DNA from: Symbiodinium natans | Taxonomy: Eukaryota; Sar; Dinophyceae; Suessiales; Symbiodiniaceae | DNA: 33,376 nt | Reading direction: 5' to 3' | Assembly: GCA_905221605.1 (NCBI GenBank) | Contig: CAJNDS010001127.1 | Coordinates: 1-33,376 of the forward strand | Shown here: in pieces, positions 27,671 through 33,376 of the stretch | How the letters are laid out: each line of letters starts with the position of its first letter | Position numbering within the stretch: the first letter of the stretch is position 1 | Notes under the pieces: model-generated | What the model saw: only the letters and a program-made list of their open reading frames with translations | Databases searched by the model: none | What the model was told of the DNA's origin: nothing | Made by a program: the position numbers and the translations under genes

Positions 27671-30400
27671 AGCAGGTACTCCAGCTGCTTCAGGATCTCC
27701 GCTCATCAAGTCAACTCTATTGAAGCTTTCCCTATCGGAATGCAAGATGATCATGGCGAGTTTGGAAGACACAGCGCAATGAGTCGTGCATGGTTTTTCG
27801 CCCCCTCTAGCTTCTTCGGTACCCGTTTATTATAGTGGGGTCGCCCTGTCCCAGGCTACAGTAGTCTTGAGGACTGTTGCAACAGTCTCAGGATCCAGGT
27901 GGTCTGCGGGGTTTCTACCTTAGGAAGGCACTTGAGTATAGTTCCGACGATGCGCGCGCCCAAACGCGCGGAGACGGAAGCAGCTTCATCTGTCATGAAA
28001 GCACAACAGGGGCATCAAAACAATCTCAAGAGCTTTTGAGTGTTCTCAGAAACGCTGGCAACACCCGCAAACTGACTGGAGCCTTTTCGCGATGTGGCGA
28101 CCAGCGACCAGGCGACCATAACGTGCCCCCCAGGCCTCCGTTTTAGCCTGGCCTTCGTTTCAGTTGAGCAGCGGTTTTTTTTTACGGCTCTTGAGAGATA
28201 CTTATATGCGGAAATAACTCCGGGAACCGGGGCGTGAAAGTGCATGGAACTGTGGCCGCGGAAGCACGCGGAAGGGTTGCGGAAGCACATCTCCGCGGAA
28301 GCTCCCGCGGAAGCGACGATAGAAACAATTTTGGTTTGAGTGCTTGTTATATTCCAGGAGGCTAGTGGGCGTGTTGTTTGGTGTGGGTTTCGGAAGTCTG
28401 GTTCCGAGTGGGTTATGCAGATTGGTGTTTTCTGGGAGTTTTGCGGTTACAACCCTTCGTACGAAAGCATGGACGCAGTTCGGAATAAGGCTTCTTTTGA
28501 GACCCTAAGCTTCCTACACAAAGTTTTTAAAAAAGCCCTAAACCCGTGTAAACTCTCAACCCCAAAGCAAGCAAGTCAGATTTTCAGGCTTGAGCGCCCC
28601 CAAACCTGGCTTCGAGGCCTTCTATCCGTGAAGTTTGATGCGAACTCGGCGGAAGCGCCGCGGAAGCGCCGCGGAAGCTCCGCGGAAGCTCCGCGGAAGC
28701 CCGCGTGCCCATCTGAAGGCCCAGGCCCTTCCTACTGAGTCCATGTTCTTGAAAGTAGATGGTACCGCTGCGCAGCTGCTGCCAGCTCAAGCTGCAGCAT
28801 TCTCATGGAACGCGTGTCTCATCGTGTAGTCTCAAAGTTCCAGACGCGTGTTCGAGTTTATATCTTACGGACCTACTCGCGGAAGCAAGTTTCTCAAAAA
28901 TGCGCGAAATTAGTCCGCGGAAGCGTCCGCGGAAGCAAAGGAAGCGGACGAGCAGAAACAATACTCGCGGAAGGACCGCGGAAGGGTTCCGCGGAAGGGT
29001 TCGTTATTTCATAGAAAATCTTCTAGGAATAAAAACCACGGCTCAGTTGGCCTCGTCCATTAAAATATTCTCACACTGGCCCCAAGCACTCAGCATCTGT
29101 CGCAGCAAGTTCAAATCCACGACCTATGCTGCTCCAACACGACGCTCCTTGACTTATCGGACTTATCGGATTCTCACCGCTGGTGTTCCAAGGCGATCCC
29201 GGAGAAGGGTCGGAAAACTTGAAATGGCACTGCATCACCAATCCTGGGCACCTCCTCGAAGGCGTAGCATGCAGCCAAGAGGCGTATCCATACAGCGTCA
29301 CATCATGCCACGTTGGGATGAAGCCCCTTGCCTAGATCACGAGCTGGACAAGTACTAGTTAGGATAGGTTGGATCCTCCCAAGCGTGCGCAATTTTGCTT
29401 ATTCGGGAATGCGATTTCAACAAAAGCGCCTAGTTCGCGTTTGGGTGGGAGGGGTCTCTGTTCGTCCGTCCTGTTCCGGGGTCCCGTCGGACTTTTTCAG
29501 GGCGACATGGTTTGAACCACGTCGGGGCTGCTCCACATCTCATAGCCCTATGGATTTGCTGCGCGACGTTGGCGGCCGAGTTGCCCCGAGTTACCTGCGC
29601 TGGAGTCTGCAGATGCGGCCTTTTCGGCTGTAGTGGTGGAGCTCGCTGCGGCACTGCCCGCCATGAACTCCTGCAAGCCAACAGGGTCTGCCTTGCTCCG
29701 GACCAATGCTACCGTGGCCACAATTCAGCAAACTCGGCAGGCCAGGCGCTCTGGCTTGGATTTAGAACGTGATGTGGCCCTGGTTAAGCAGCCAGGTTTT
29801 CTCCAGTCGTCAGTTCCACAACCCTTAAAAGGGGGCAGTAAGCAGACCCTCCACAAAGTGAGTGCATTGTTTCGGGGTAGCTCAAGATAGCTTCAATCTT
29901 GCTGGGATAACTCCACGTCCGCGGAGGTTGCCACTTTAAAGTCCACTTCATTCACCTGAGCAGACACTTTAGTTGCCTCCAGGTGTTCGGATGGGCCCTT
30001 TTGTGTTTGAAAGGGGTCTGCATTGCCGCTGCGGGCCTTCGTGGGCCCAGTGGGTGCACGGATGATCCTGGACTACGGGGCCTCTCTTGGGTCGATAGAT
30101 GCCTCTCTTGAGTCGATCGAGGCATACTAGCCTGCTCACTAGGGGGACCCTTGTTAGTGTAATCTGGGAGGGGGTGATTCGACATCCAAGGGGGAGCCTT
30201 AACATGCGAACCTCCCCCCTCAAACTCGCATCCATGCCGATGCTCACAGGAGAGAGAGTGTTCGATGACTTTCAGCCACGCTTTTTTGCAGCCCCGGAGG
30301 CAGCTAGGATCTTTCAGTGCCTGTCGAGATGACTGCATTGCGCAACTGATTCGACCAGGGTGTTGTTTGAGACCACCAAAACTTTTCGGGAACTTGATCC
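27671..30400. other. Gene-poor interval with GCGGAAGC clusters
   Basis: No recognisable protein. The main feature is the CCGCGGAAGC motif in three clusters (28255-28318, 28648-28705, 28879-29003). ORFs at 28340-28738, 28759-29358 and 29328-29890 overlap ORFs in other frames and lack family signals. Confidence 0.5.
28255..29003 (+). repeat. Clusters of CCGCGGAAGC motif
   Basis: About five copies of GCGGAAG at 28255-28318, five at 28648-28705 (regular 9-10 bp spacing) and seven at 28879-29003, always in the same orientation. The CCGCGG core is palindromic. Intervening DNA is unrelated. Confidence 0.85.
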
Positions 30401-30450
30401 AGACTCAGGGGCAAACGAAAGGGCAAACGAAAGGGCATCAATCACCACGC

Positions 30451-30736
30451 GAACCTTGGACAAAGTTCGTTGAAGCCCGCTGGCCTTCGTCGAACCCCCA
30501 CGCCTTCTACGCTTCCCCCCTTGGTCGAGGCTTGTTGGGGTTGTAAGTCTTTCTCTTGCCGTCGTCGGAGTCGCCAGACTTCGCCGAGGTTCGTTTTGGA
30601 GGTTTTGGGCTTACAAGGTTCGCGCCCCTACAAACTCAGGGGCAAACGCAGGGGACCCGCCCAAAGGGCAATTACCGTGCGAACCTTGGACAAAGTTCGT
30701 TGAAGCCCGCCGGCTTTCGTCAAACCCTCACACCTT
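30451..30736 (+). repeat. Direct repeat of 57 bp, two copies
   Basis: CGAACCTTGGACAAAGTTCG followed by TTGAAGCCCGC is found at 30451-30507 and 30680-30736 with a few substitutions. Interleaved with the exact 75-bp repeat. Confidence 0.85.
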
Positions 30737-30925
30737 GGTAGAAGCTTCCCCCCTTCGTTTCGGGTTCATGATTCGTCGACCCTGCTGAGGGCAAGTTGAG
30801 AGGTGGGAAGGGAAGAACACTAGGCTCGGCAAGAGCAGCTTGGTAAACCCTTCTCTTGCCGTCGTCGGAGTCGCCAGACTTCGCCGAGGTTCGTTTTGGA
30901 GGTTTTGGGCTTACAAGGTTCGCGC
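30551..30925 (+). repeat. Exact 75-bp direct repeat, copies exactly 300 bp apart
   Basis: 30551-30625 and 30851-30925 are identical base for base (TTCTCTTGCCGTCGTCGGAG to AAGGTTCGCGC). The second copy runs into the alpha/beta-hydrolase-like ORF. Confidence 0.95.
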
Positions 30926-31822
30926 AAGGTCGGCTGGCTGGGGGTACGCCTTTGGGGGCGTTCCTTCTGTTCGGCCACTACAAACCTAGTTCTCCCTTCC
31001 TCCTCCTGGAGTCTAGCTGGCATCCCGGCACTGCCACTGTGCATGTCACGGGGCCTTGAGGTAAGAAGCAGGAGATTTCTTGGGGGGACACTTTGTTCTG
31101 CAACCGATTCCAGAACTCTCGTGCAAAATCCTGCGGGCTTGTGGTCTCGGATCCAATGCAGAAACACCTGTCGTGCCTCTCTTCAAGCCACGACTGCTCC
31201 TTCTAAGAAAACGTGCTCAGCAAACCCTACAATGATCATGCTTGGTGGCGGCGCTCGCACTCTTATTGTGGAGTGCCCATTCAGACGCATGCATATTGGC
31301 CAAGTCCTCTCTCTGTGCCCGCCGGAGGAGTGTTTGCTCTCTGGCTTCCCCTGCGAGCTGCTGTGCCTTGCCATCCAGATGCAGGGTACGATCCTGTGTG
31401 GCCAAAGCCTAGGAGGCACGGTGGCCTTGACCATAGCCGTGAGGTTGACAACATGTGGCCTCTGTGTGCATGGCGTCGTATGCCTTGATTCCCGCTGCGA
31501 CCGTTTCTATGACTTGTTCTCAGCTTGGCCAAGGCTGCCCCCAACCCTGCCACATTCCCTGACGTCGGTACACTTCCGACTTGCCGCGTCGCGAGCTGAA
31601 GACTATGTGGACTCGCTGGTGCCGCGCGGGCAACTATCAGGCCGCTTCCCAAACACAGCCGACGCGGCAAAAGGGTGGCACTGCCGAGCAACCTGGCGCT
31701 CCCAGCGACTGCTCGCAGATGCTGGCCATTACGGCATGGCACAATCCCATGCCTGGGACATCAACCGCTGCATCCAGGCCGAGATTGCTCGAAGCCGGGA
31801 TCCTAAAAATTCCCGAGAATGA
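30896..31822 (+). CDS. Alpha/beta-hydrolase-like protein, intronless 3' part
   Basis: 308 open codons to TGA. From about residue 115 the order matches an alpha/beta-hydrolase: a strand with TLIVECPF, the nucleophile elbow G-Q-S-L-G-G (Ser at residue 171, 31406-31408), the next strand HGVVCLDS, a segment with AEDYVD that could hold the acid, and near the end DAGHYGM (His at residue 278) followed by a helix, as in many esterases and peroxidases of the fold. The oxyanion/HG region expected near the N-terminus is not visible. The first 75 residues overlap a duplicated repeat, so the true start or upstream exon is elsewhere. It could be a retrocopy or a terminal exon. Assigned by motif only. Confidence 0.5.
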   Translation: MEVLGLQGSRKVGWLGVRLWGRSFCSATTNLVLPSSSWSLAGIPALPLCMSRGLEVRSRRFLGGTLCSATDSRTLVQNPAGLWSRIQCRNTCRASLQATTAPSKKTCSANPTMIMLGGGARTLIVECPFRRMHIGQVLSLCPPEECLLSGFPCELLCLAIQMQGTILCGQSLGGTVALTIAVRLTTCGLCVHGVVCLDSRCDRFYDLFSAWPRLPPTLPHSLTSVHFRLAASRAEDYVDSLVPRGQLSGRFPNTADAAKGWHCRATWRSQRLLADAGHYGMAQSHAWDINRCIQAEIARSRDPKNSRE

Positions 31823-32817
31823 ATATTCGAGAATGCCCTACCGCTGGCTCTGCTACCAAAAGTGTCAGTTCCAATGTGGCAGGCTTCGAAGCACATCGTT
31901 TCCAAGTTACGTTCCTTAAGTCATTGATCTCTCCAGATGTGGGATATTGAGCCTTGGATCGTATGAGTGACTTTATAAATTCTATTTATATGTTTATGAA
32001 TATATATGTATATAACCCCCCCCCTTAAAAATCTGGGAATGAGGGGGGGGGGTACCCCCACTACCGCCTATTTCCGGGCTTCCCCGCCGCTTATTTGTCA
32101 AGAAAATAAGCGGGGAATTATCGGTTAGCTTAAGTTATGGGGCTGCCTGTCATGTTAAACAAACAGCATGGGATGTAGAGCCCAACTCATTCCATTCGAC
32201 GAGGAGTTTAGAGGGTAGGGGCTTCAGGCTTAATTAAGGGGTTCCAGGTTTGGGTTCGGAGGTTGAAGGGTTGGTGTCTTGAGGGTGAAAAGGGGTTGAG
32301 TTTTTGGGCTTCAGGGTCCAGGGCTGGTTTGGTGAAGGATCAGTTCCTAAATTGTCCTGCGTAGCTGTGCCCATAACTTAGTCATGCGTTTGTTTTCCTA
32401 TGTTCAAACTAGATTCGCAAACACAGGCATAGCATTGTTCCCTCGGCCTAACACAGATTATGAAGGGCACTTTACAGGAGTCTCGCAATCTTGGGAGGGG
32501 TAGAGGGCAAGTGAGAAATAGGCGGGGAGGGATGGGTAGGGCATGTTTTGCACTCCTTTACAGATCGGTCTCTAACTCTAGGACTCCACCCAAGCATCCC
32601 AGGGTCCCACAGGGGGCATCCTGGGGCATCCTGGGGATCCACAGACAGCTGGAGGTGGCGGGGGGGGGGGTTGGGGGTGGGTCATAAAGGGCAGGGCCTG
32701 TTGCACGCTACAGTCCCCCCCCCTCCTTCCCGCTTATTTTTGGTGCGTTCCGGGTCCTAGGGTCCCACAGACAGCCAGAAAATATCCTAACAGTTGTACA
32801 ACACGTCCCACAGACAG

Positions 32818-32947
32818 CCAGACAGGGCCTCTTGCACGCTATAGGGGGTTTTGGGACGGATAGGCACAGCCCATATGTGATACCAGACAGGGCCTCTTGC
32901 ACGCTATAGGGGGTTTTGGGACGGATAGGCACAGCCCATATGTGATA
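32818..32947 (+). repeat. Exact 65-bp tandem duplication
   Basis: 32818-32882 and 32883-32947 are identical (CCAGACAGGGCCTCTTGCAC to CATATGTGATA). A diverged part of the unit (GGGCCTGTTGCACGCTA) also lies at 32694. Confidence 0.95.
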
Positions 32948-32949
32948 GC

Positions 32950-33074
32950 TTGTCCCTTTTGTGTGTCTGTTCCGGAACCTGCTGCAAGACGATGGCGGGG
33001 GAGACTCATTGAGGTCTTGCGAATTTCTCCCGCCGTCGTGTTGTAGGTTCAGGAACAGACACAAAAAAGGACAA
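32950..33074. mobile_element. Long hairpin, about 54-bp arms (fold-back element)
   Basis: The left arm TTGTCCCTTTTGTGTGTCTG then TTCCGGAACCTG...GGCGGG (32950-33003) pairs with 33021-33074, which on the complement reads TTGTCCTTTTTTGTGTCTGT then TCCTGAACCTA...GGCGGGAG. The loop is about 17 bp. It starts 2 bp after the 65-bp duplication. Confidence 0.75.
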
Positions 33075-33376
33075 ATTGTCACGTGTGCTCCCAGGGCCAC
33101 ACTTCACAAACTCAATTTGGCCATGAAACGTACACTAAAGCAGACACGTACTTGTAGCAGATACAGACGCCGGTGAAGACAGCTCGCGCTAAAGTGGTTT
33201 CTGTCCGAGTGCCTTTCTGAGAGGAAATGCTTTGTTACAATCCCCCTCCCCTCCCCCCCCGAAACCTTAAAATAAACGAAATATACGGGCCGCTTATTTC
33301 CGGACCACCCCCCACCCCGCCACCCCCATAAGGGGGGCACTCAAATATGTATAATATATATATATATATATATATA

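Larger units (their letters stand above)
31823..33376. other. Gene-free right end with hairpins and G/C-runs
   Basis: It contains a (TA)-rich segment (31977-32013), a CCCCGC-CTTATTT / AAATAAGCGGGG hairpin (32081-32119), several C- and G-runs, a 65-bp tandem duplication and a long hairpin. The same CCGCYTATTTCCGG motif occurs at 32065 and 33289. The window ends in a (TA)n tract (33351-33376). Confidence 0.6.

Overview
This window looks like nuclear DNA of a dinoflagellate. The evidence is plant-type telomere-like repeats (TTTAGGG/CCCTAAA) scattered through the interior in both orientations, many short introns with GC or GA donors and the AG|G border common in dinoflagellates, very low gene density, abundant G-runs and satellites, and every recognisable gene on the + strand. 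I cannot name the species. Nothing bacterial is present, and most long ORFs are accidental.

Layout. 1-1548 is a GT/GTGTGTCT satellite. From about 1587 to 5877 lie the 3' exons of a Tul1/Dsc1/FLY-type membrane RING-H2 ubiquitin ligase. They are broken into a dozen or more small exons by introns that carry telomere-like arrays, a TIR element and a fold-back. From 7.3 to 8.45 kb there are exon-like pieces of an unknown gene. 8662-11723 is a coiled-coil protein gene whose seven exons join in frame to 717 residues. From 11896 to about 16500 are exons of a beta-lactamase-related serine hydrolase (SxxK family), again with telomere-like arrays in the introns. 16.5-22.8 kb is gene-poor, with weak coding candidates at 17.85, 18.47, 20.83, 21.45 and 22.2 kb. 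22.86-27.66 kb is dominated by dispersed and tandem repeats. 28.2-29.0 kb holds clusters of a CCGCGGAAGC motif. 30.4-30.93 kb holds exact repeats leading into an alpha/beta-hydrolase-like ORF (to 31822). The end is AT/G-rich with a 65-bp tandem duplication and a long hairpin.

The main result is how these genes are interrupted. All six introns of the coiled-coil gene are bracketed by direct repeats of 4-8 bp that supply the AG|GA or AG|GC splice borders, and several have inverted-repeat ends. This is the signature of introner-type transposable introns. Related elements sit in an intron of the RING ligase gene and in a coding stretch at 20.95 kb. In the RING ligase and beta-lactamase genes, homology fixes exon joins precisely on both sides of telomere-like arrays, so those arrays are intronic and not relics of chromosome ends. 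I had no search tools: family assignments rest on conserved motifs recognised by eye, and exon joins on reading frame.
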